This document shows, piece by piece, positions 1 through 13,200 of a stretch of 64,000 nucleotides of DNA (position 1 is its first letter; each line of letters starts with the position of its first letter). A program made the translations under genes and the position numbers. The stretch is from Hymenolepis diminuta. Taxonomy: Eukaryota > Platyhelminthes > Cestoda > Cyclophyllidea > Hymenolepididae. Where the stretch lies: positions 429,883 through 493,882 of the forward strand of contig CAADRB010000004.1 in NCBI GenBank assembly GCA_900708905.1, given 5' to 3'. The notes beneath the pieces were generated by a model. That model saw only the letters and a program-made list of their open reading frames with translations. It searched no databases and had not been told where the DNA came from.

Positions 1-3000
1 TGCGTTGGTTAATATAAAAGAGGGCGATCAAAATGTTCATTCTTCTTTGAAAAAATAGAAAAAAATTGATCGAAATGGTTCAGATTAGTAAGTTTTAGTT
101 GTTGGAAACACCGTGAGAATACTACTTGTAAATAATCCAGTAACAGCTACCAATATTCCATTATTATTATTGCCCACAGTATTACAAAATAACAGTTTTT
201 AATAATGATAAACAAGTAAAATTGATTTTAAAAATTCAAAAGAGAAGAGGATCATGTATGATTCTGATCGTACATGATATTCAAAAATTTACGATTTTGG
301 CAGCTAAACATTTTAAGTTAGCAGAGCTCCGCAGCTATATTCACTAGCATTCCCAAATAATTGTACCAAAGATGCTTTATTTGAATTCTACTCCTTTTCA
401 AAGTACAATCTACAAGGTCATTGAAAGGGGGGCTTCAGTATTAAAATGAAGTACTTATAATATTTAGAAATGGAATAACGAAAAAATACATCTAGTATGG
501 AATTTCATGTGAAATTCGAACAGTAAATAGACATTCTTATTCCACTTTGAACTCCTTTATAGAACTTTTGGCCTTGAGTTTTGTGCGGTAGATCTTGATG
601 GTCTTTGTATCGATTGAAGAATGTACTTCTGTATATGGTTTTTCACCATACTAACTTCGAAAAAGAGACTTTATTTTGTCATGACACGCTCTTGCTTATT
701 CAAAAATCTAAAAATATTTATAAAAGGTTTTATCATTTTCTTCGTTTACCGTCAAATGAGATGTGATTTCCAAGCCAGACACTAGTATTATTAACACTGC
801 CATAAAAGGCCTCAACGCCTATTAGAATGCAATTTATTATTTTAGAGCCTATAACTGGGGGACTATTTTGGCATTAATTAAAAGTACAAATATCATAGAG
901 TGTATGACATAATTTCAACAAAATAAGGAAGCAATAAAATAAAGTCAATTATTATTATGACAAGTTGGAAGGCATAATTAGAGAGGAAAAGGTAAGAGAA
1001 AATAAAATATTTATGGAAACATACCTTTTAATTAAGCGATTTATAATAAGCAGATAAATATGTTACTTTATTTATTTGGAATTTCATAATAAAGGTAAAA
1101 TCAATCATTCCTCTGCTTCATTTATATTATCTTTGAGAGTTTAGTCTACCATCTCATGGCCCTAAGAAACTCTAAACGAATCAAAGTGGCATGATCAACC
1201 CTTCAGACATATCAACTGGTTATTACTTTAGACGTAAACTCATTCAGCAAGCTGGGATCATATAATGAATATTGAATTTGGAAGCATTCGGAACTTGCAA
1301 TGAGAATTATGAGAAAACTGACAACCGAGTAGCTTCAGTATCCAAATAAAGCAAGATTATTGACATCACAACACCTTCATATACCTCTGCTTGGGCCCCA
1401 TTTCATCTCTCACAAGTCTATTTTGCCGTCTCCTATGTTTGTGGTACCCTATAGAAGCAACAATTAAATTTTCCAACTCCCCGAAAATTCGTGAACTTAT
1501 TCCAGATTGTTATTATAAATTTTCTTAAGAATTTCGACAACGTCCACTTGCTATAAATTTTGGCTAACGTTTCTTTAAACTTTGCTATATTAACCGCTTC
1601 TATAAAATTAACCCTAACAGACAACGGCTGCAATATTCTCTTTCCTGTTAGGTAATCTTTCTAGGTAATCTTAGAGTTTATACTGTGGTTATTTTTCGTT
1701 TAAAAGGTATCATTAAGTTTTTTCCTACTATACCCAAATATCACTTATGTAACAGAATAGCGAAGTAAAAACGGTTACATTAATGAAGACGAAAGCTATT
1801 AAATCAAAGTTATGGCAGCGTTTTGGAGGTTCTACAGTCATTTGTAATTCTTCAAGGACAAAGTCCAAAAGCGAAATTCCTTCACAATAAATTAATATGA
1901 GTTAAAGAATATAGGTTCATTTTTAATATTCTCGTAGTACAGAAAACCTGACTATCAGTTAATCCAGATAAATTCCTAGGAAAATAAGGAATCAGGACAA
2001 ATCTGAATGGGCATTATTCATAATTGTTCAGGTTATTTGCTATCTTTGTTGTTATTTAATTTATACTATAAAATATAAATATAATCAGAAATTTTATACT
2101 AATATTTATTATGTGACATTGACCTCCCCCCCAAAACTGCTGAAAAATCCTATAAAAGGTCTTGTCTTACATTTCTCACTCCAAAAATGAAAAATATAGC
2201 TATCATACTTTTCCTGAGTTGGAGGCTAATCTTCTGCATATGTGACACAGACTCTTGCTATCAGTGGGTATAAATAATCAGTAGAATACAAAACATCCAT
2301 TCATATCATGAATTAAATCAAATTATGTCCTTATAGAGCATATAACTTGTTAAAAACAGTTACGAAGACATTAATGAATTGTCACCAACCTCAATTACTA
2401 AGGGATCCTGAGTTCAGCAAATACTGTCTAGGAGATCATTCTTCATTAAGTGGCATCACATAATGAAGAACTGGACATGAGTGATAGAGGTCAGTGAACG
2501 TATGCGCATATAAAATTTCTTTCAGCTTGTTCAATAAATGAGGGTGGATTCCCGGTCACCTATATATTATTAACCTTAGGCGTTATACCTGATCCATATT
2601 TCATTTCTCTACAACAAAATGTTGCAATTCAGCATTAGCTAATTTGAAGACCTATCGAGGTACGACAATGAAATTGCATTAAAAATTGAAAATGGATAAT
2701 TGGCTTGAACTTTGTTTCCTTCTGAGAGGAAGATGAGACCGAAAATGATAACTGCGAATTCTAGAAATGCATGTTTGCTTTGTCTGCAGTAGAATGGCAA
2801 ATACTCCTGCGGTACGTTGCGGCCATTAATTATTAAGGATTGGCATTACATAACAAAATAAGGAAATCTCGTTTATAACTATGAAATGATTTGCATTGTA
2901 CTAAAAAGTGCCGAAAACTGTCACACATAGATACTACGATCAACATTATTTATTGTATTTGCATTAATTTTGATGGGATCTCACCTAATAAGTATTGTTA

Positions 3001-4475
3001 CAATGTCACTTAAATTTATCAGCCAAATTAGAAATCAGTTGCTTTTTTTAACAATGAGCACAGTGAAAAAATGGTACTAAATGTGTGGCTGCTGAAAAAT
3101 ACTCCAGCCAGATTATTTTCCTTTAAAATTTTCGACAGCAGAGAAAGAAGAAATTACAGAAAAGAGTAAGTCAATGTAAAAAATCATAGGTTAGGTTGTG
3201 TTAACGGTACTTTACTTTAAAAATCTATTATTTGAAATTGTGAGCACTTTAAAATATATTCATGTGGCCATAGTATTAACATGCAGGGAATAAAGACCGT
3301 TTACTTATTTACTGTATAATGCATACATCGGAATTCTATTAAATATGGTAAAGCCTTATTTTAAGAAATTTGCCATTCAGGCCAAAGAACTTTAAGAGTG
3401 TCTGAACCTAGATTATGGATATTCAAGTAAAGAATGCGATGAAAGATGATAAATCTTAAATATCATTGCTTAATGCGTCCTTTAACCCAACTAGACATTA
3501 AATTTTATTTTTTTCTTGTAAAAAATAATTTAAAATCGAAGTAGAACACCTATTGGGACTGTTGAACTTGAAATGTTGTTTGAATTGCAGATCACTGGTA
3601 ACCCCTGTCGAGATAGGGTAGGTATGTGCTGTGATGTATCCCTAATGTCTTGTCTCCTCTTGAATACGCGAGTTGAATAATGTTAAAAGATTTAAAATGG
3701 GAGTATTACATTCGAATAAAACAATTTTACCAGTATATAAACTACGACATGAACGACTAAGCCAATTCTTTATATACAACTATTTTTAAAAAATTAATAA
3801 ACCCTGTTTGGTCCTACCTTTATATAACATGAAATATGGCATAGTAATAAGCATGCTACTTAATACAATAAGTAGAATGACTCGTGAATTTGATAACCAA
3901 GGGAACGAATTTGAATTTCAGGAAATTATAATCTAATTTGAATAGGTTTAATGCTTGTTGTCATTAAGCTCTGTGGAACAGTTAAAATTAATAAAAAATC
4001 GATATGGGCAAACGACAAATAAAAGAATTTTTAGCATTAATGTCACCCCTACAAATGCATTAATTATAATATATTTTCGATTTATTTAAGATTTCACACC
4101 TGCAATTTAGAAGAGAACTCGTAATCACTATTTTAAAATATTTACTACTAATCTTTTATTAAATCTCCTATATACGTGCAAAGCAGTCTACAGGACTGTT
4201 TAAAAAATTATACAGTAAATATATCATATATTAATTATGTAAACATAAATTCAATCTTCTTATATTTAAAGTGAAATAACTATAATTTACTAAAGATTAG
4301 GAAAAGTTATAAATTGTTTAACTGCATCAAATAGTAAGGTCATAAAATTCTAATTGGTCTAATTAGAGGCTAGTTTTCGATACACAAGCCAATAGTTTAG
4401 CGTGCTGATTTTCAATTTACGGTCAGCCGTCTTCACCGATGTTTTGACTTCTCGTGTCATAATCTTCGTTTTACA
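1..4475. other. 5' flank of robo, no gene recognised
   Basis: AT-rich sequence with frequent stops in all frames. The one short ORF (1433-1633, minus) has no recognisable features. Promoter and any 5' UTR exon of robo may be here but I cannot place them. Confidence 0.6.
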
Positions 4476-7205
4476 ATGGATTATACTACCATATCATTCT
4501 ATTCTCTTCTTATGGTCTTTTCCCTTCTCTCCTTACAATGTCATTCTTTGCATCAAATGGCTCCCAGACGAAAACCGGTTTTTACAACCGATCCCCAAGA
4601 TGCTTTCGGGCTTCTTAAACGGCCACTGTCGATTCGTTGTCATGCAGAGGGTGAACCGCCACCGCTTATCATTTGGTATAAGGATGGACAACAAGTTCAG
4701 TCTATCAGAGAAAGACCTGGAACATCAAATAAGATAATTAAGTCGGAAGAATTGATGTTTCTATCTTTTGAATCCGAAGATGAAGGAACTTACTATTGTA
4801 ATGCTTCCAACTCTGAGGGTTGGACTAAATCCAAGTATGCAAATGTTCAACTTGCTTATCTGGAGCCTATTATCGAAGGGCCACAAAGTAAAGTTACAAG
4901 TGTTGGGGAAAGTGTAATTATGCAATGCAAAATCCCACAAGGTTTACCTGCTCCTGTTGTAAACTGGTATCACAATACTGAGCCTGTTCAAACCTCTCAA
5001 CGTATCAACATTATTGATGGTGATCTTCACATCTCCGAAGTTCAACGAAAAGATGCTGGAACTTATCAGTGTGAGGTTCGAAACCGTGCCGGTAGACGTG
5101 AAAGTAAGGCCGCAACTTTAACAGTTCACCAGAAACCGCGATTTGAGATTACTCCTTCAAATCAGCAGGTCAAAGTTGGCGAGGATGTAGAGTTTGTCTG
5201 TCGAGTTAATGGTGATCCGAAACCCTCAATTCTATGGCGACGGGAAAATGGGCAACATATCCCAGAAGATCGAAGTGTATTGCGAGATGATAAGAGCCTG
5301 CGAATTTTCCAAGTTAGAAGAGAGGATGCTGGGACTTATGTCTGTCAAGCAGAAAATGAAGCGGGAAGTATTGATGCTTCTGCAAAACTGGTTGTTCTTT
5401 CTCCTCCTAGTTTTACTATTACTCCTACTGATACAACTGTTGCGGATGGAGAAAGAGCTGTTTTCACTTGTCAAGCCGGCGGTTCACCACGACCTTTCAT
5501 TAGGTGGGTTCATAATGGTGAATACTTCCTCTATCCAGACTTTAGAACTCCTCATTTAACTGGAACACCTCGGGTTTTTGTCGACCACGAGGGTAGTTTG
5601 GTTGTGACATCAGCCCGAAAATCAGATGAAGGGAAGTATGAATGCAGAGCATCGCACAAAACTGGTATGGTTAGATCTTCTGCTAATCTCTTTGTGAGTG
5701 ACTCTAACCCTCCTCCAATAATTGTGATCGAACTGGGCCCCCAAAATCAGACTGTTCTACTTGGAACTACTGCGACTCTTCGATGTGAAACGCACCTTCT
5801 TGGGTCAGTTGGTTTGCCAGAAAGACTTCAGCAGGACTCATACGGAGTTAGTGTGACTTGGTCAAAGAATGGCTTCAAATTTACTCCCGACAGTGATCCG
5901 AGGGTCGTCCTTCTCTCACAGGGTACCCTGCAGATCAATGATATTAATTTTAACGACCAAGGGAACTACACTTGTCGTGCGGAGACTACCCCAGTAATTT
6001 CACAGTTACAGCAAAAATCCCAACCGATGTACGCTACTGAGTGGACTGCTAGTCTTCATGTCACTAGAGCTCCCCTGCATCCTGCTTATCAACCCTCTCT
6101 TGTTGAAAATCTCCCAAGGCCCCCCGCCACTGTTGATATTGTTGATGTGGGAGATTCTTGGATTTCTGTGAAGTGTACTGTTTCTCCTCTTCCCGTTTAT
6201 GGAGATGTTCAAGGTGACCAACCTTTGGGTGAATTCGGACTCGCTTTACCTTCCGCCCAGGTTGTTGAAAGAACTCGAGTTCAAATTGAGTATGTTGGAA
6301 TCGATGGTAGTTCTGGAGGATGGATAGTTGCAGCTGAAGCAAGACCGGACGAAATCGTCAAAATTAGTGGCCTTCAACCCGAAAGTGGGTATCGCATTCT
6401 CGCGAGAACTGTCAGCCCTCGAGGTGTCGGTAGACCGCATATTCTTCCCCATACTGTCTACACGAAGAAGAGGCATCGTTATGTCAATTTCACAAACTAC
6501 CCTGCTGATCATATTAATTCTGTTCTCTTTAGCACTCCCCAGTTGACAAGTCTTTCCACATCCGAAATTGAGATTTCTGGTAGAATCTGTGGAGTCCCGA
6601 ATGCATTAGTCTTGCTCACCGGAATAAGGATCCGCTATCGAGCTATACCACTTACACGTTGCCTACTCTCTACGGAGCCTACTACTCTCTTAACCGACCA
6701 CTGTCCAAACTATGCACCGCCTGTGTATGATGAAGACATGGGTGATAACCTCGCCTCAATGACTGAAAACTACTGCTCCCTTGCTATGCTTTCCGACGTT
6801 TCTGTGGACTATTCGAGAACCCAACTACCTCCTTCGAGTGAACTGGAACACTACCGTTTCATGGAGTTGAGTCTTGTTGATTCGGCGCCCTTTAGAACAG
6901 TTCTGGATAACCTGAGTCCCTTTGTCTGTTATGAGGTAGAGGTGGATGCTTATTCAGAGGATCGTACCCTGGGAAGGGTTTACAGTCAGGCGAGTCGTTC
7001 AGCGAATGTCCTGACATTTGATAGCACTCCTAGTCAAGCCCCACAGGATGTCAAAGCGCGGTGGATTGGAGGCGAAGGCGAAAGCGACAACGAGGTACTA
7101 GAAGTTGTCTGGTCTCCACCTGCAGCTTGGTCTACTAACGGACTTATCACCGGATTCTCACTTAGACTTCTTGGACGCGATTTGGAGCAGAGAAAAACTC
7201 TTAGG
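4476..7205 (+). CDS. robo: robo exon 1: signal peptide, Ig1-5, FN3-1, FN3-2 and first half of FN3-3
   Basis: This 2730-nt exon encodes residues 1-910, almost the whole ectodomain, without an intron. The signal peptide core is ISFYSLLMVFSLLSL. The Ig domains carry typical C...W...DxGxYxC cores, for example DAGTYQC in Ig2 and DAGTYVC in Ig3. Ig5 has a long loop between its first Cys (437) and its Trp (462) and another after Cys500. FN3-2 is much longer than a standard 90-100 residue FN3, with an extra Cys-containing stretch at about 725-795. The exon ends after codon 910 (AGG), inside FN3-3, at AGG|GCAAGT. Upstream, a TTTTCAATTTACGGTCAG stretch ending at 4426 could be an acceptor for a 5' UTR exon or spliced leader; this is speculative. 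Reading on past 7205 meets a stop at 7254-7256. Confidence 0.93.
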
Positions 7206-10200
7206 GCAAGTCTATATTATGTATCTCTGTCTGCATCTCTTTTATTATCTACTTGATGATTCATTAGACGGACTGAAAGACAGTGGTTTTACTGTCTGTC
7301 GCACTCAAAATATGCCCCGCATGCCCATTTGTGTGATTGTCGTGAGTCATTCCGTGGAAAGGAAAGAGAAGATACTACACATAGTTGTCCCGGTTTTTCT
7401 AATTTAGACTCCGCTCTCTAGTTGTCATTTTTGACCTCCCTTTTGAGACGGGTGTTTTTTGCAGATAGACACCTTGACCTCAGGTGGTGATTAATAAAGC
7501 TAGCTACTGCTTCTATCCTTTCCGTATCTAAGGTGGTTTGACCTTAGCCGTACAGGAAGTCACTTTGCAGCTCTGTATGTTTACTACTACTAACCACCCG
7601 ATCGCTAGTAGGCATAGGGTTTTGGCGTCCGGTGTGGTCAGAGAAGTTAATCGTATTTGTTTTGTAGAAGTTTCATTTCTGTGAGAATGATATTTTGTGA
7701 TGGAAAGTTAAATGGCCAAAGGCTCGGTCAGCGCCGCATAAGTATCATCAAATTGACAGGTCGACAGTTTTGCCTTTCGCTTTTTGCGTCTCTCCGTCCT
7801 AACTGTCATATCTCGAATGCATGGTAAGTTAAATCTGAACCATTTTATCTTAGTAGAGGGAGATGAGAGTGGAACTACTAATTTTTTTGAAATCTGGTCA
7901 TTCTAAGGATTTACGCAGCTTCGGGAAAGAAATTTATTTAAATCCTTACAAGAGTTATTATTTTCTCTTTGTTCTGAATACTTCTCTAGGTTTATTTAAT
8001 TTAGTTATTGGTAAATCTTAGGTAATTCTAAAAATGTATTTCTAGAGGAAAACGTTATACTGAGTCAGGTATCTGATATTTTTACGCCCGGCCTTAGCAT
8101 CAGGACCAAGCTTCGGGTTGAGTTTTATTATATATTTATAGCCTAGAAGTCCTTATTTCGCAAGCTTGAGAGTTGTAATTTGTGTGTTATAAAAGGCAGT
8201 TTCTATCGGAAAAGTAGAAACACTAACACTAACACTAATTTGTGATTAGAGGAGGTAAATGCGGTATTTGGAGCTTGATTTAAGGAAGAATGAGGTTTCA
8301 TCTCTATGAAAATCTTTAAGCAAGAGAAATCAGCAATGATTTCTTAATCCAAAAGACCCAAAATTGTTGATTCCTTTTGGATGACTTAATTTATCGAATG
8401 GGGAGGGAATTTCGATGATATTTACTCAATAATAAGTCCTATGTTCGGATGAGTATTTTCTCCTTAAAGTATTTCTCAAGTTACTTTTAATACTTGTGAT
8501 AGTCACAGGAAGTCTATGAAGTTGGCTTAAGCTAACTGGAAACTCATTCACTCTTTGTTTTTCCCGGAGTGAATCCAGAATTTGGATATATGAAAATTCA
8601 GCAGGTTAAAAGAGACTATACGGATTCAGATTTACACTTATATTTCCTAATATGCATTCTGGTGAGCACCCTTCAATATGGTGGATAGCAATTATAGGCA
8701 AACCATCTTAAGGTAGTGGATAGCTGAATTTCCTGTTCTTTTTAACGGCACAGATGGGATAACCTGTTCGGAATATGCTCCATACTTCACAGCGTAACTG
8801 AATCATTCGTGCGTCTAAGACACGCGTCGAAAAAAAGAGAAGGTAGGAGTATGAAATTGAAAGAGCCAGAGGAGTGGTGTAGAAGTATCAATATCCTTCC
8901 TTTCGTTTCGCCGTCCCTCCCCACCCTGACTAATTTTCAATGACCCGTGCTACTGCTACACAGTCATGACAACTGTCCTTCGGTGCTTGTATCTCTTCTG
9001 TGTCTATAACCAGCCTGACTCATCCAGCGCCGTGTATGTGAGTGTGGGTGGGGCTGCTATGAGTCATTAATTGCTGATGTTCAAAATGGCTACGCGCGAT
9101 GTGAACGAGCCTCCATCTGTCCAGACCCATCCGTCCTCCCCCGGCATGTACTACTAATGAGTGTTTAAGAATCGTCATTTATGGTAATTACTCAGTGTGG
9201 GGATCAGAGACCGTCTTATTGGACAGGTTCAGCTTGTTTTCCTCGCCACTTTTGTAAATACAACATGATTTATGCATCATTTGTTCTCAGCCTTGCAGAT
9301 TACCCGCTTGGCTCAGTGGAATGTGTTTTTGTTAGAGGCATTTTTGGACAGTTTGAATGGGAAAAAGGTGTCCGAAATATATCCAAATGAACGATTAAAT
9401 TGTTAGAAATATGATATTAAGGTGTGTTGAGTTCCCAAATTCTATTAAGAATTTAGATTTAAGTAGTAATATGAATTAACTCTAAGTATCCCACTGTTTG
9501 GAATTCCCAACAAATTCTGATCTGCAAAATTTTCCGGCTTAAAATGGAATGTGTTTTGATGAGAATTGTTGTATACTTTGATTGTAAAATCGTTCCAAAA
9601 CATGTCCTAGTTCGGCCGGTAAAGTGTACCGCTAAATTTTCTATCTACAGAATTTGTTTGAAAATTTACCGTGCATGATAAAAGGAAAAGATTTTGGATT
9701 TGTGTTTGCCATCGGTACTTTCTTATCAACGTAGGGATTTCTTATTCCTCCACCCCCAAACAAAGGAATGAAAGATGAATTATGTGAAATATAATTAACT
9801 GAGTACTGAATCGCTAAGACATAGTTTCCTCTATATATAGCAATTAACACGTACGTCTACAAAGTCAGTGGTCATGGGCTTGGTACTCATCCTTGAATTT
9901 CAGGTAAACGAAATGATCGAACTCTGATTTAATATTAGAGGCGGCTGAATGGGAGTTTCTCATCAGAGGCTTCAGAATGTTGTTTCTCACTGTTTGAAAA
10001 TGTTTCCTTAATGGGCTTGAAAGTGGAATTAAAGATTTTGATAGGGTTAAGATCTCCGAGTTCTATTTCTCGATAAGCGGATATAAGGTTAGACGTAGCT
10101 CGTCTATAATAAATAGTTAAGGACGCTAACTGTAGACGTCAATTATTAGCTTGATTACGAAACCAAGCAGCCGATTTCCTGTTCACCTAAAAGGCCCCTT

Positions 10201-13200
10201 CATTTGACTTAATATAAACAAAACTGCGACGTTTTAGTTAAAAATACACAACCTCCATATATTGCAGAGGAGTCTTGTTTTACACAGACTGAAATTTAGC
10301 TACTGTTTGCCATGGAACCTTATTTAATTTTATTGCATCGGTCGCAAAAATTTTTAAGTGGGCTTCTTAAACAAACCTTGTTTTGTTTCTTTTCCAGGTT
10401 GGTCCCAAAGTGAATAAACACCGTGTGGAGAACTTGCAACCCAATACAAATTACACTCTCTATCTGGCAGCGATTACTTGTCATGGCGAAGGTGTCCGTT
10501 CAGAACCTTATCCAATAATTGCGAGCAATTACATCCGTCTCATGGGTCGTAATGCTTCAGATTTCTTTGTGTTCACTCGTCAACCGCCTGTCACGTCAAC
10601 ACTGGGTCTAGATGGGGTGTCTACATTCAATTTAAAGCCTTCGGATACCACCCAGTATCCTTTGGAGGGTCTTCCTTATCCTGCAAGCGGAACTAAGGTC
10701 TATAATCACACCTGGTTTATCGCCTGCCTAGTAGGGGTTGCTGTTCTCTGGCTACTCATCTTTGTGATCGTCTTGGTATGCAGAAGAAAGAGGAGACAGA
10801 GGGTTAAACAACGATACCCTCCTAGCTCAACAACTCTAGGAGTTGGAAGTGGAGACGATATGGCTTTCAGATTGAAGAGGGGTGTCGATAGAAATAGTAA
10901 AATTGGACTGCTGGATTCAGGGAAGGAGAATGGAGTGCTACTGCAGCAGAATCAGCATAATCAGCAAAACCAGCGGCAACCTATTTTAGCACCGGTTGGT
11001 CTGATGAAACATAGTTCACCGCGACTCCAGATGGGAACTGGAATTCTGACGGCTCAAAGATCTGCTCAGCAGCAACCACCTCCACCAGCACCTATGCATC
11101 ATGAGGAAGCGGGATATGAGGCGCCTGGTGAGTTATCTTGGTAGTATATGCTTAAAAGTAATGGTATCTGAGTGCTAATCATGAGACTGTCAATGCTTTC
11201 ACGGTCAAGAGACTGGAGGACTGAATTTAGTTACCTGGCTGTGTTAGTATTAATGAGAAAAATTTAATCTGCTACAAAGTGAAGTGCACTTAGCATTTTT
11301 TTTCCCTACTTGCAGAGTCCGTGATGGAGACGTTAACGCACTCATTTTATTTTTTCAATCAACATAAGGCTGATCTAATTTCTTACTTGCGATTAGGCAA
11401 AACTTTCAGCGCAAATATATGAACGATTTCCTTCATTTTGAACGTGTTCCCAGGGCTTGTGATCAGTTAAGAAATCGTTAGCGCATGAAATTTTTAGGAA
11501 AAATGCAGTGACTTTACATCGGGAAAATTTCTAAGTAAATTGGCATTGTTGAAGCAAATTTTATCTGGCATATCAAATAACCGAATGTTAGGAACCATCA
11601 CTTGTATATAAATGCCTACATCTAACTATTTCCTGGCTGGCTATCTTTTATTAATGCTCATAGTAATGCACAAATCTTTAGCAAGTTTTAATAAAAGCAC
11701 AGCATTTGAACATGCGAAATGGCGAAATAGTCCATTAAGGAACGAAACGGGGTGGAATAGTAGTATTTAATGATGTTAGGAGCATTACTTTATTTGAATT
11801 CTGGAATCACTGAATTGACCAAATTTGGCCTCGTAATACTAAAATGCTCTAAGGCTCAATTTACTTGATTTAACCCCGTGGGAGAGGTCATACCCGCCAA
11901 ATTGGGAGCTTGTTGACCGGTTGATTTAATTGAATGTTTGGTCATGGCACATTTATTCATTTGTATCCATTTACGACCATGAGCAGATGAGACCGGAAAA
12001 AGCTGTTTTAAATGTTTATTACTGATGCTAGACGTCTTAGATTCGATTCATAGTGTAGAATTTTAACTCCTCGTAGAAATATCAATATAAAAAGGTTAGG
12101 CTCTGTTGGTAGTATATCATACTCAAACTACGCTAAACTGCCGATCTCCATTAGGAGGTTCAAATTTCAAATCGAAATTGTCTCTAATGCATTTTTTGTC
12201 ACTTAGACCGATTTTCGAAACATACTCGCCAAAAGTAACATCCGGCCGACTTGACGTTAATAGGCTTTGACATGCTTATAAATTAGCAGCCAGTGTGCGT
12301 AAATTTCGGAGTTTCTAAACTTCTGTCAACGCGTCACACTTTGTCTGATTGTCTGTCTGATAATTAGTTTGTCTAACTCTTTCCCGCCTCCCCTACCAGT
12401 ACGATATCGATCGAAAGCTGTCCAGACGGATTGGTTAGTGCCAGTTAACTTGGGGCTGATAAACACTTCTCGGGTTGTTTTTGTTCCTCTCTCTGTCATT
12501 TTTACCGTGCTGGCTTTGTTGTTCTTTTTCTTCTTAGAACCCATTTGTCTAATTGGATTTGAGGATAAAAAAGTTCGAGAGGGGAGAAGCATTAGAGGTT
12601 TAATTCGAGAAAAGGAGAAAGATTTGCCACTTAAGTTCAAAAATTTAGCTGTTGGTGATTGGCATTTCTGATAATAAACCCGACGTTTCTATCTTCTGTC
12701 TGGGTTAGGGGGTTATGATAAATTTCAGCATATGCTATAAAATCTGTCTTATCTGCATTAGCTTTAAGTAGACCACTAATAAGAAACCCATTTAGAGTTT
12801 CAGTTAATAGGGATAATAGCTTTCCTTTATTGATCAATCATCGTAATTTGCGCAGCAAGCTAGTAATTACAGTGAACAATGTATGGCTTCGATTCTCAGT
12901 AACGTTTATGATGAACATTACTTAACCATCGTTGCATAAATATCATCTCAAGCGTAATTACTCTTACCCACTAGCATATTATCGCCCAGTTCGTATGTCG
13001 GGTGCTAATTTATCTAAGGACCTCACACATTTTACCCTTCGCTCGAAAGTGTATCAAATGCTGTGGTATGATGAAACAGATATCATTCAAACCGCTGGGT
13101 TGTCTGGTCAGCAGAAAGTTTTTTTTACAGATCCAGTTAGCTATCACTTCCCAATTCTATTATCCTCCGTGACACAAAAAATTTACCATTTTAACCGTGA

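Noticed and set aside
4402..4737. 111-codon ORF overlapping the start of robo
   Set aside because: It lies in another frame of exon 1; the Robo signal peptide and Ig1 frame explains this DNA.
5194..6546. Several 70-120 codon ORFs on both strands inside exon 1
   Set aside because: Shadow frames of the Ig and FN3 coding sequence; none has a family resemblance.
12326..12671. Overlapping ORFs of about 100 codons on both strands in intron 2
   Set aside because: Low-complexity hydrophobic or basic translations, no splice context that fits robo, no domain.
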